Assembly: GCA_020847535.1 (NCBI GenBank)
Contig: JADLBU010000108.1
Location: 1-64,000 of the forward strand
DNA: 64,000 nucleotides
Direction: 5' to 3'
Source: Phycisphaerales bacterium
Lineage (GTDB): Bacteria; Planctomycetota; Phycisphaerae; Phycisphaerales; UBA1924
Under the pieces are notes generated by a model. The model was not told the DNA's origin and ran no database searches. It saw only the letters and a program-made list of their open reading frames with translations. Shown in pieces: positions 1-7,149 of this stretch. Numbering within the stretch: position 1 is the first letter of the stretch; each line of letters starts with the position of its first letter. The translations under genes were made by a program, and so were the position numbers.

Positions 1-204
1 CTCCGTCGCCATGTACGCCGCTCCATGACGCGTCAGCGTTGCCGGCCAAGCCTGCTCGCCGCCGCCTTCGATCACGCGGGCCTCTCTTTGTGACGCCTCG
101 TGCCTATATCTGCGCAGAAATCAATAGACGACGAGACTACACAATCACACGCCAATCGTCAAGGTCATTGCTGACACTGTCCATTCCCAGTACAACAATC
201 GACA
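1..204. other. Left-edge intergenic/leader region
   Basis: I see no convincing gene in this stretch before the first ABC gene. Reading frames that cross it are out of frame with the ABC ATPase and have arginine- and proline-rich compositions typical of shadow frames. The last 60 bases are less GC-rich and contain a TACAACAAT tract that could be part of a promoter. No strong Shine-Dalgarno stands before the ATG at 205, so the ABC gene may have a short or weak leader. Confidence 0.4.
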
Positions 205-1308
205 ATGGCAAGCGTCAGCCTCTCAAGCGTCCGCAAGGTCTATCCCAACGGCTACGAGGCCGTCAAAGGTGTCTCCCTCGACATCTCCGATGGCGAGTTC
301 GTCGTCCTCGTCGGACCCTCCGGGTGCGGCAAGAGCACCACGCTCCGCATGGTCGCCGGCCTCGAGGAGATCAGCGGCGGCACGATCGCGATCGGCCCCC
401 GCATCGTCAACGACATCGAGCCCAAGGACCGCGACATCGCGATGGTATTCCAGAACTACGCCCTCTACCCCCACATGACCGCCTTCCAGAACATGGCCTT
501 CGCCCTCAAGCTCCGCAAGACGCCCAAGGACCAGATCAACAAACGCGTCGGCGAAGCCGCCCGCATGCTCCACATCGAGTCGCTCCTCGACAAACGCCCC
601 AAGGAGATGTCCGGCGGTCAGCGCCAGCGGGTCGCCGTCGGCCGGGCGATCGTCCGCGAGCCCAAGTGCTTCCTCTTCGATGAGCCCCTCTCCAACCTCG
701 ATGCCAAGCTCCGCATCACCACCCGCGCCGAGCTCAAATCGCTCCACCAGCGCCTCAAGACCACCACCATCTACGTCACCCACGACCAGGAAGAGGCGAT
801 GACCCTGGGGGACCGCATCGTCGTCATGAGCAACGGCGAGATCCAGCAGGCCGGACCTCCGCTCGAGGTCTATCGCCGACCCGCGAACCGGTTCGTCGCC
901 TCGTTCATCGGAACTCCTCCCATGAACTTCATTGATGGCGCGATCGAAGCCAACGGGGATGGCCTCGCGTTCGCCAGTCCCGCCGGCGTGCGCCTGGCGC
1001 TCGCCGCCGATCGCCTCGCTTCGATGCGGGCCCACATCGGCAAGCCGGTGACATTGGGTGTCCGCCCGCAGGGCATGGCGATCGCCGATGCCAACTCCTC
1101 AATGGATCGCGTGTGGTCAACCAAGCTCCTGGTTGTCGAGCCGCTCGGGGATGCGATGGATCTGACCTGCGAACTGCCCGGCGGCCAGCGGCTGGTGGCT
1201 CGAGTGCCCGCGCGGGAGATGATCTCTCCGGGCTCGAAGATCTCGATGGCGATCGATGTGGGCCAGGTGCATTACTTCGCGCCCGGGGAACACGGCGCAT
1301 CACTTTGA
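205..1308 (+). CDS. MalK/UgpC-type sugar ABC transporter ATP-binding protein
   Basis: This is the cytoplasmic ATPase of a carbohydrate or glycerol-3-phosphate importer of the CUT1 class. The 367-residue length fits UgpC/MalK. The nucleotide-binding domain shows Walker A GPSGCGKST (37-45), Q-loop Gln83, signature MSGGQ (135-139), Walker B LFDEP (157-161) and the switch His193. Residues 235-367 form the regulatory TOBE/OB-type extension typical of this class. No permease or solute-binding gene lies to the right, because the next gene is convergent. Partner genes must be left of the window or elsewhere, and such ATPases often serve several permeases. The substrate cannot be read from the sequence. 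The ATG at 205 is the first start that precedes a full domain. Confidence 0.95.
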   Translation: MASVSLSSVRKVYPNGYEAVKGVSLDISDGEFVVLVGPSGCGKSTTLRMVAGLEEISGGTIAIGPRIVNDIEPKDRDIAMVFQNYALYPHMTAFQNMAFALKLRKTPKDQINKRVGEAARMLHIESLLDKRPKEMSGGQRQRVAVGRAIVREPKCFLFDEPLSNLDAKLRITTRAELKSLHQRLKTTTIYVTHDQEEAMTLGDRIVVMSNGEIQQAGPPLEVYRRPANRFVASFIGTPPMNFIDGAIEANGDGLAFASPAGVRLALAADRLASMRAHIGKPVTLGVRPQGMAIADANSSMDRVWSTKLLVVEPLGDAMDLTCELPGGQRLVARVPAREMISPGSKISMAIDVGQVHYFAPGEHGASL

Positions 1309-1334
1309 TCGACGCGCCGCCGGCGCCTGTCGTG

Positions 1335-2060
1335 TCACGAGTTCCACCCCGCCGAAGGCTTGGGCGCAGGACCCACGATCCGGGATGATCGCGGCGCGGG
1401 CGTCGGATCATGCTCCGGCGGCCTGTACGACACACCGATGATGTACGTCTCCCGCGAGATCTCCCTGCACGCCGCGGGCTTGAACCCGCGCGCCACCTGG
1501 AAGACCCTCGCGGTCTCGGCGAGCACAGCGCTGTACTCCGACCCCTCGAAGATCTTCATCGCCAAACAGCCGCCGGGACGCAGAAGCGGCGGCAGGATCT
1601 CAAGCACCCGCCGGCACAGCCGCGATGAGACCAGGTCATCCCCGTGCCCGCTGGTGTTGGGCGCCATGTCGCTGATGACCGCATCAAAGCCATCCGGAAG
1701 CGACCCCGGCCCGTGGCGCCCATCAAAGCCCGCCGCTTCCAGGAGCTGCTTGGGCTCGACCTTGAACACATCCCCGATGTGATAAATGACGTTCTTCCCC
1801 ACGGATTCTCGGAGCTGCGGAGAGCATTCCTGCAGATCGATGCCGACAACCTTCCCGCGCGGCCCCACCAGATCGGCGGCGACCTGAAGCCACGAGCCCG
1901 GCGCGCACCCCAGATCAAGCACGACATCCCCGGGCCGGATCAGCTTCTTGCGCTCGTTGATCTCCAGGAGCTTGTACGCCGAGCGCGCAACATACCCATC
2001 GGCCTTGGCCTGCAGGAAGTACTTATCGTGGAGCTGGCGGGGTTTGGGCAAATCAATCAT
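1335..2060 (-). CDS. rlmE: 23S rRNA 2'-O-methyltransferase RlmE (FtsJ)
   Basis: RlmE methylates the ribose 2'-OH of U2552 in the A-loop of 23S rRNA, using S-adenosylmethionine. The SAM-binding motif LDLGCAPGSW is at residues 48-57. The K-D-K-E catalytic set is present as Lys30 (RSAYK), Asp131 (ISDMAPN), Lys169 (AMKIFEGSEY) and Glu204 (SRETYIIG). The protein has 241 residues against about 209 in E. coli. The extra length is a proline-rich C-terminal tail from about residue 214. The start overlaps the end of the upstream iscX gene by 8 bases, which implies cotranscription in the order fdx-iscX-rlmE. Confidence 0.95.
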   Translation of the reverse strand: MIDLPKPRQLHDKYFLQAKADGYVARSAYKLLEINERKKLIRPGDVVLDLGCAPGSWLQVAADLVGPRGKVVGIDLQECSPQLRESVGKNVIYHIGDVFKVEPKQLLEAAGFDGRHGPGSLPDGFDAVISDMAPNTSGHGDDLVSSRLCRRVLEILPPLLRPGGCLAMKIFEGSEYSAVLAETARVFQVARGFKPAACREISRETYIIGVSYRPPEHDPTPAPRSSRIVGPAPKPSAGWNS

Positions 2061-2283
2061 CCTCGTCGGCGAGGTCTTCTCGTTCCTCGTGCCAGCGCAC
2101 CTGGATCGTCTCGAGGATCTTCTCGTTCACCGGATGACCCGCAACTTCCCGGAACCCCGGCAGCCGCTCCACCATCCCGCGCAGCTCCGTGAACCGCACG
2201 CTGAATGGATCCCGATCCGGAAACACGATCGCCAGCCGCTCGGCGATCTCATCAACCTCCAGCCATCCAAAGCTTCTTTCCAT
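2053..2283 (-). CDS. iscX: Fe-S cluster assembly protein IscX
   Basis: This small acidic protein is the IscX (YfhJ) member of the ISC iron-sulfur assembly pathway, which binds IscS and iron. The 76 residues match the family along their length: a W-x-(D)-x-EIAERL start, FPDRDPFSVRFTEL, then HPVNEKILE-IQVRW near the C-terminus. I chose the ATG at 2283 because it gives the family length. An upstream in-frame extension to 2391 would run through a tandem heptanucleotide repeat and is not credible. The gene lies between the ferredoxin gene and rlmE on the same strand. No other isc gene is in the window. Confidence 0.9.
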   Translation of the reverse strand: MERSFGWLEVDEIAERLAIVFPDRDPFSVRFTELRGMVERLPGFREVAGHPVNEKILETIQVRWHEEREDLADEDD

Positions 2284-2313
2284 ACCACCAACCACCCATG
2301 CCTTGTGCCTTCC

Positions 2314-2350
2314 CCCAGTGCCCAGTGCCCGATGCCCGATGCCCAGTGCC
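2314..2350. repeat. Tandem heptanucleotide repeat, five units
   Basis: Five consecutive 7-base units run in exact phase: CCCAGTG, CCCAGTG, CCCGATG, CCCGATG, CCCAGTG. They lie in the spacer between the fdx stop and the iscX start. The period is unambiguous. Similar 7-phase tracts occur at several other intergenic sites in this window. Confidence 0.85.
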
Positions 2351-2354
2351 TTCT

Positions 2355-2753
2355 CTAATGCGGATCTTCCTTGATCGCGTTGCGGTTCCACGATGGCACC
2401 CGCACCACGATCGGTCCCTCACCCTCGATGTTGCACTGACAGCTCAGCCGGCTGTTGCGCTGAAGGCCCGGGGCCTCCTCCACGCGATCCTCCTCCGCCT
2501 CGGTCGCCTCCGAGAGGCTCTTCATCCCCTCCTCGACATACACATGGCACGTCGAGCACGCGCACACCGCCCCGCAGGCGTGCTCGATGTTGATCCCATG
2601 TTCCATCGCCACTTCGAGCAGATGGGCGCCCTTGGAGCCCAACAGCTTGTGTTCCTTCTGGTCCCCCCCGGTCAGCGACCGGGGATCTTCGAGAACGAAC
2701 GTGATCGGGACCGTCGGTGGTCCTTTGACATTTTCCGAACGCTTCACGGACAT
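2355..2753 (-). CDS. fdx: ISC-type 2Fe-2S ferredoxin
   Basis: This is an adrenodoxin/ISC-type 2Fe-2S ferredoxin that supplies electrons for Fe-S cluster biogenesis. The cluster ligands fit the family spacing C-x5-C-x2-C-xn-C as Cys60, Cys66, Cys69 and Cys105, within ACGAVCACSTCHVYV and LSCQC. Two additional cysteines, Cys64 and Cys107, also occur in many ISC ferredoxins. At 132 residues it is about 20 longer than E. coli Fdx, mainly through an N-terminal extension. It is the first gene of the fdx-iscX-rlmE cluster and is separated from iscX by the heptanucleotide repeat. Confidence 0.92.
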   Translation of the reverse strand: MSVKRSENVKGPPTVPITFVLEDPRSLTGGDQKEHKLLGSKGAHLLEVAMEHGINIEHACGAVCACSTCHVYVEEGMKSLSEATEAEEDRVEEAPGLQRNSRLSCQCNIEGEGPIVVRVPSWNRNAIKEDPH

Positions 2754-2875
2754 GACAGGCTCCGAACTTCTGCCCGTTCCGGGCGGACCACCCCATCATA
2801 GAAGCCGGCCCCCTCATGTTCTGAACTCCCCTGCCACGCAAACCATCACCCAATCTCCCTATCCTTCCCGAACGA

Positions 2876-3763
2876 ATGCCCCCCGATGATCCCATGACAC
2901 TCCCTCCGGACGGCTCGCACCCCGCGCTTCACCTCTCGGTGATCGCCCCCGCCCACAACGAGGAAGAGAACATCGAAAACCTCGTGACGGAGGTCGAAAA
3001 CGCCTGCCGCGGGCTCGATGGCCCCTGGGAGTTCGTCATCGTCAACGATGGCTCCACCGATACCACCGAGTCTCGCCTGCGCTCCCTGATGCACACGCGC
3101 CCTTGGCTCCGCTGCATCCGCATGACCAACACCCCCCCGGGACGCGGCAATGGCCAGTCCGCCGCGTTTCACTCCGGCTTCCGAGCCTGCCGCGGTGGCA
3201 TGATCGCGGTTCTGGATGCCGATCTCCAGAATGACCCCGCCGAGATCCCGCGGATGGTCGAACTGCTCCGCACCCAGAACGCCGACATGGTGCAGGGCGA
3301 TCGCTCCCACGCGCGCAAGGACAACTTTATCCGCCGCATCGGCTCCATCATCGGCCGCCTCTTCCGCCGCATGATCCTCGGCGACAGCATCCGGGATACG
3401 GGCTGCTCACTCCGCGTCATGAAGCGCGAGATCGCGATCTCCCTCCCGCTCGAATTCGCCGGCATGCACCGCTTCATCCCCGTCGGCGCTCGCCAGCTCG
3501 GCTACAAGGTCATCGAGATGCCCGTCAAGCATCGCCCGCGCGCCGCCGGCACCACCAAGTACGGCCTGGGCATCACCAAGCGTGCGATCCCCGGACTGAT
3601 CGACTGTTTCGCCGTCCGATGGATGGCTCGCCGTCGCCGCCCGATCGCCGGCGTTGAAGTAACGGCAACCTCGACCGAACCCTTCGCCGAGCCACCGCGA
3701 GCCGCCGCCGCTCCGCGAGCAGCGCACCAGCAGATGGATCCCGCCACCGCGCACGCCCGATGA
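2876..3763 (+). CDS. Family 2 glycosyltransferase (DPM1/GtrB-like)
   Basis: This inverting GT-A transferase probably moves a sugar from a nucleotide sugar to a polyprenyl phosphate or glycolipid. The fold is marked by SVIAPAHNEEE (21-31), VNDGSTD (56-62) and the metal-binding LDADLQNDP (113-121). RAAGTTKYGLG (about 222-232) matches the conserved R-x-x-G-x-S/T-K-Y of dolichol-phosphate-mannose-synthase-like enzymes. No C-terminal transmembrane pair is seen, so it is a soluble or peripheral member. It is followed after 7 bases by a LpxB-N-domain membrane protein, a pairing that points to lipid-linked or outer-membrane glycolipid modification. The start may be 2876 or the in-frame ATG at 2894. 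Confidence 0.88.
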   Translation: MPPDDPMTLPPDGSHPALHLSVIAPAHNEEENIENLVTEVENACRGLDGPWEFVIVNDGSTDTTESRLRSLMHTRPWLRCIRMTNTPPGRGNGQSAAFHSGFRACRGGMIAVLDADLQNDPAEIPRMVELLRTQNADMVQGDRSHARKDNFIRRIGSIIGRLFRRMILGDSIRDTGCSLRVMKREIAISLPLEFAGMHRFIPVGARQLGYKVIEMPVKHRPRAAGTTKYGLGITKRAIPGLIDCFAVRWMARRRRPIAGVEVTATSTEPFAEPPRAAAAPRAAHQQMDPATAHAR

Positions 3764-3770
3764 GATCCCC

Positions 3771-4580
3771 ATGAGAATCCGCGGCAAACGCATCAAGTGG
3801 GAGCCCGGAGCGCTGTTCGCGTTCGTCCTGATTCTGGGTGTCTGGCTCACCCTCGGGCCCGATGCCTTCCGCAGGCTCCCGACGCGCGATGACGCTGCAA
3901 CATACGAAGTCAGGATCGCCGACTCCCGCGGCAAGCTTGAAGTTACCGACGATCCCAGCGGCAACGGTCTGCGCTTCCGCATCATGCTCCGCGATGGTTA
4001 CGTCTCTCCCGACATGACCGCCGAGCAGCTCAAGCAGATCTACGGCCCCACGGTCTACGCCCAGGCGATCGCCCGCCCGAACGCGATCTTCCAGCTCTTC
4101 AACATCACCTCCTGGGGCAGCCTGATGTGGGTCGCCATCGGCTTCAGCGGCCAGCTTGCCTTCTCCTTCCGCATGCTCATCCAGTGGTGGGTCAGCGAAA
4201 AGCGACGGGAAAGCCACGTGCCCATGGCCTTCTGGCTCTGGAGCCTGGTCGGGTCGGTCATGCTCTTTGCCTATTTCATCTGGCGACAGGACCCCGTCGG
4301 CGTCCTGGGCCAGTGCACCGGGCTGGTGGTTTACGCGCGGAACCTGCGCTTGATCCACAAGACCCGTCGCCGCGCTGCCCGCCAGGGCGCAGCAGACGAT
4401 GGAGACGATCTGGATATCGATGGCGATCAAAATGACGATGATGCCGGTGATGAACCGGATCATCGGGCGACTGGCGATGGCTTTCAGGCCCGGCACGATG
4501 GCTCCCGGAGGCGCCCGCCCGCCGCCGCGGAGGTCAAACTCGCTCCCGCCGGGGAGCCCACCAGCGATTTGCGCAATTGA
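3771..4580 (+). CDS. Membrane protein with lipid-A-disaccharide-synthase N-terminal (LAB_N) domain
   Basis: Residues 11-30 form a membrane segment. A short periplasm-like region follows, then residues 115-198 match the LAB_N domain with GFSGQLAFSFRMLIQWW (124-140), a second hydrophobic helix at 152-172 and an LGQ-TGL-YARNL end. In gammaproteobacteria this domain is also found fused to or beside glycolipid GTs. It is not the catalytic LpxB. The C-terminal 65 residues are highly acidic and then low-complexity (DDGDDLDIDGDQ...), which is unusual for the family. The gene is coupled to the preceding GT2 gene, so a joint role in glycolipid modification is likely. The exact reaction is unknown. Confidence 0.85.
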   Translation: MRIRGKRIKWEPGALFAFVLILGVWLTLGPDAFRRLPTRDDAATYEVRIADSRGKLEVTDDPSGNGLRFRIMLRDGYVSPDMTAEQLKQIYGPTVYAQAIARPNAIFQLFNITSWGSLMWVAIGFSGQLAFSFRMLIQWWVSEKRRESHVPMAFWLWSLVGSVMLFAYFIWRQDPVGVLGQCTGLVVYARNLRLIHKTRRRAARQGAADDGDDLDIDGDQNDDDAGDEPDHRATGDGFQARHDGSRRRPPAAAEVKLAPAGEPTSDLRN

Positions 4581-4634
4581 TCAAGGAAAATCGCTTGCTT
4601 GTCCGGCGATTGCGCTGAACATTGAGTGCAGGGG

Positions 4635-5267
4635 ATGAAGGTCTTTTTGGACGACACCGCCCTCTCCGTACCAAACGCCACCCTTCCGGCGGCGATCGAC
4701 GCCGTGCGCGCCGCCGCCGGGGCTCGCGGCAGACTCGTCATCGAGGTGCTCTGCGATGGCGCTCCGGCAACCGCGGATGTACTCCAGTACAGGCCCGCCG
4801 GTCAGGCTGATGTTCGAGAGCTGCGGTGCAGATCGGCCAACCTCGTCGAGCTGATCGCCGGCATGCTCGACGATACCTGCGCGGCACTCGACCAGCTTGC
4901 GACCGAGCAGCGCGCTGCCTGTGAGAAGTTCTGGATCGGCGCCACCGCCGAAGCCCTCGAATCGCTCAAACCCATCCTCGATCGCTGGCGGCTTGTTCGC
5001 GAAACGCTCGAACGCTGCGCTGAGGCGCTCGACCTCTCGCTGTCCTCAATCCCTGCAACCGAGAATCAGAACGCCGCAGCGCTGGCCGCGAACCTCTCGT
5101 CGAACCTGGATTCCCTGCGATCACACCTCTCCGCCGGCAAGTTCGTCGAGCTCGCCGATGTCGTCGGAACCGATCTCTGCACGCTCGCCGCGCAGTGGAG
5201 AGCCATGCTCTCGGGACTGCGCGATGCCCTTCCGCACGGCCCATCGGGCGCGGAGGCCGGCGCGTGA
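4635..5267 (+). CDS. Hypothetical protein, helical, coupled to the next gene
   Basis: I do not recognise this 210-residue protein. It begins MKVFLDDTAL and continues with an alpha/beta-looking first 60 residues. From about residue 75 it is predominantly helical and rich in Ala, Leu and Glu, suggesting a helical bundle. No signal peptide or membrane segment is visible. An alternative start 9 bases upstream (4626) is possible. The stop TGA overlaps the GTG start of the following gene (GTGA at 5264-5267), so the two proteins are translationally coupled and probably act together. Confidence 0.7.
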   Translation: MKVFLDDTALSVPNATLPAAIDAVRAAAGARGRLVIEVLCDGAPATADVLQYRPAGQADVRELRCRSANLVELIAGMLDDTCAALDQLATEQRAACEKFWIGATAEALESLKPILDRWRLVRETLERCAEALDLSLSSIPATENQNAAALAANLSSNLDSLRSHLSAGKFVELADVVGTDLCTLAAQWRAMLSGLRDALPHGPSGAEAGA

Positions 5268-6028
5268 GCCCCCTCCCCACCGCATCATCCGACTCATCTC
5301 CCATCGATGAGCTCATGGACCGGGCATCCGATGCCCTCGTCCGCACGGCCTACTTCCAGGCCGAGGACCTGGCCCAGAGCGCCCTGCGCCGGGCTTTCCA
5401 GGCTCGTGACTACGAACGCATGGCCCGCATCTGCCTGCCCCTGCTCGAAGCCCGACGCCAGAAGATCCAGCTCGCGCAGGATGCCGGTCGCGTCGTCATC
5501 GTCGATGAAACGCTCGCCAAGACCGGTCCCACCGCCGCCGGCCTCTATCTCATCCAGCCCCCCATGCTCGCCTTCAATACCCGCGAGTTCCGCCAGCTCG
5601 CTGATCGCCGACAGGTTCCCATCTTCATCCTCGCACGGGAACCCATGACCCGCGCCGGCAAGTGGCCGCTCGCCGCCGTCGCCCCCGGCCTCGAGGGCCG
5701 CGATATCACGCTGCGAACCTACGTCGATCCTCCCCCCGGCGTCATCCCGACAACCAACGGCATGACCCGCGACACCATGTCGTCTCCCCCCACCGCCGAG
5801 TGGATGCTCAGCGCCGGAGAGATCCTCGGAGATGCAGCGCTCGCCAGGCTCAACCCGCAAGACCCCGCCGCGCATCGCATCGAGGATCTCCTCGAATATC
5901 TCGACGCCTGGCCCCTGCACGAAAAACTCCACCAGCGCCTCATGGATGAGTGCAAACTCGCGATCACGCAGCCCGCGCCCGCGAACGAGCGGCGCCGCGG
6001 GATTGCGGAGAATCCGTGGTCGTTCTAA
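5264..6028 (+). CDS. Hypothetical protein with TPR-like N-terminus
   Basis: The product is 254 residues if it starts at the GTG at 5264, which overlaps the stop codon of the upstream gene. Residues 10-70 contain regularly spaced helices (AYFQAEDLAQSALRRAFQ, ARDYERMARICLPLLEARR) that look like a tetratricopeptide-type helical pair. The middle (about 80-180) is alpha/beta with no motif I can place. There is no signal peptide. A longer frame to 5195 exists but has no better start. Function unknown. The tight overlap with the upstream gene is the best clue to its role. Confidence 0.75.
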   Translation: MSPLPTASSDSSPIDELMDRASDALVRTAYFQAEDLAQSALRRAFQARDYERMARICLPLLEARRQKIQLAQDAGRVVIVDETLAKTGPTAAGLYLIQPPMLAFNTREFRQLADRRQVPIFILAREPMTRAGKWPLAAVAPGLEGRDITLRTYVDPPPGVIPTTNGMTRDTMSSPPTAEWMLSAGEILGDAALARLNPQDPAAHRIEDLLEYLDAWPLHEKLHQRLMDECKLAITQPAPANERRRGIAENPWSF

Positions 6029-6076
6029 CATCGCCCCGTTCGGCGGCGTGATTGCCTCACCAATCGGGGAAAACTC

Positions 6077-6601
6077 GTGGACCCACAACATCAACGAATC
6101 GCGTCCGCCGCGATCGGCTGGTCCGGGATCGTGTACCGATGCACATCGGTGCAGTACGCGGCATCCGCCGATCTTCTTTCTGGCAAGGGTGCGCTGCGGC
6201 GGGCGGGCCGATGGAATCCCACGGGGTTGGCCGCGGTCGTGTATGCATCGCTGGAGCCCGAGCACGCGATCAGCGAAAGCCTTGCAGACCACCGCTATCA
6301 CGGTATCCCCGTGCAGGAGGCGATGCCTCGTGTGATCGCCGCGATCGAGGTGTCGCTCAAGAAGGTCGTCGATCTGAATGTTGAGAAGATCTGCGCGATT
6401 TGGGGCACATCAACCCAGCAACTGGTCAAGCTCGACTGGCGCGGGTCGGCAACAGAGCCACTGACGCATGGGATAGCGCGGGCGTGCTTCCAAGCCGGGG
6501 TGGAGGCCCTGCTGGTCCCTTCGGCGGCGGTGCGGTCTGGACGGAACCTCGTGATGTTCCCCCAGAACTTCGGACAGGGAAGCCACCTGAAGGGCCTGTA
6601 G
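6077..6601 (+). CDS. RES-domain toxin
   Basis: RES toxins are NAD+-degrading or ADP-ribosylating enzymes of the ParT/MbcT family. The 174-residue protein carries the core in order: VYR (19-21), RRAGRWNPTG (41-50), VVYAS (54-58) and a Glu in AISESL (Glu67), with LLVPSA near residue 145 supplying a serine region. These correspond to the conserved R-E-S residues. It starts 48 bases after the preceding unknown gene. The partner is the downstream gene with an HTH and MbcA/ParS-type C-terminus. The order toxin-then-antitoxin is the reverse of the usual res-xre arrangement. Whether it is active cannot be judged from the sequence. Confidence 0.85.
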   Translation: MDPQHQRIASAAIGWSGIVYRCTSVQYAASADLLSGKGALRRAGRWNPTGLAAVVYASLEPEHAISESLADHRYHGIPVQEAMPRVIAAIEVSLKKVVDLNVEKICAIWGTSTQQLVKLDWRGSATEPLTHGIARACFQAGVEALLVPSAAVRSGRNLVMFPQNFGQGSHLKGL

Positions 6602-6614
6602 AGGGCGCCGGCAA

Positions 6615-6644
6615 GTGCATATGCACGCTAACAAGCACATGTGC
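6615..6644. promoter_or_regulatory. Paired palindromes upstream of the antitoxin gene (putative operator)
   Basis: A perfect 12-bp palindrome GTGCATATGCAC (6615-6626) is followed by a perfect 10-bp palindrome GCACATGTGC (6635-6644). Their centres are 19 bp apart, close to two helical turns. Both are built from the half-site GTGCAT or a close variant. They lie between the RES gene and the probable TTG start of the Xre-type gene at 6707, where an autoregulatory operator is expected. Binding is inferred. Confidence 0.55.
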
Positions 6645-6706
6645 ATGTAAAGGCTCTTGACCGGGTGCCGGCGATAGCCAACAATACCCCTGAAGGAGTA
6701 CCCGTC

Positions 6707-7132
6707 TTGGCGATCCGATCCCTCAAGCCCGCCCGCAAAAACGGCAAGGCTCCCGGCCGTGATGCCAAAGGAAGCGATCGCGCCGCCGTCACCGCGGTCA
6801 TCCCCGATGCTGGGGATGTCGCCCGCCTGCGCAAGGCGTTCGGAGTGACCCGAGCCGTCTTCCACCGGCTCACCGGGTACTCCGAACGGGCGCTCGCCAA
6901 CTGGGAATCCCAGAAGCGCAAGCCCGATCGCTCGGTGCAACGCCGGATCGCCGAGCTCTCCCGCCTGCACACGGCCCTCTCGAAGGTCATCAAGCCGACC
7001 TACATCGCCGAGTGGTTCGAGAACCCCAACAACGCCTTCGGCGGACTCAAGCCCCTGGAAGTCGTCGAACGGGGAGAATCCGACCGTCTGTGGCAGATGA
7101 TCTACGAACTTGAGTCAGGGATGCCCGTCTAG
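6707..7132 (+). CDS. Xre/MbcA/ParS-type antitoxin
   Basis: The 141-residue protein has a helix-turn-helix at about 38-72 (DVARLRKAFGVTRAVF, then YSERALANWESQ). A C-terminal toxin-binding domain follows at 85-140 with WFENPNNAFGGLKPLEVV, the signature of MbcA/ParS/Xre antitoxins (DUF2384-type). I prefer the TTG start at 6707 because AAGGAG (6693-6698) precedes it by 8 bases. A GTG at 6641 would add 22 residues but lies inside a palindrome. The protein should bind and neutralise the RES toxin encoded just upstream and repress its own promoter through its HTH. Confidence 0.82.
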   Translation: MAIRSLKPARKNGKAPGRDAKGSDRAAVTAVIPDAGDVARLRKAFGVTRAVFHRLTGYSERALANWESQKRKPDRSVQRRIAELSRLHTALSKVIKPTYIAEWFENPNNAFGGLKPLEVVERGESDRLWQMIYELESGMPV

Positions 7133-7149
7133 TTACGGCCGGCGGACAC

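Noticed and set aside
39..683. Long reading frame of 214 residues overlapping the first ABC gene
   Set aside because: It is an arginine/proline-rich shadow in another frame of a clear ABC ATPase.
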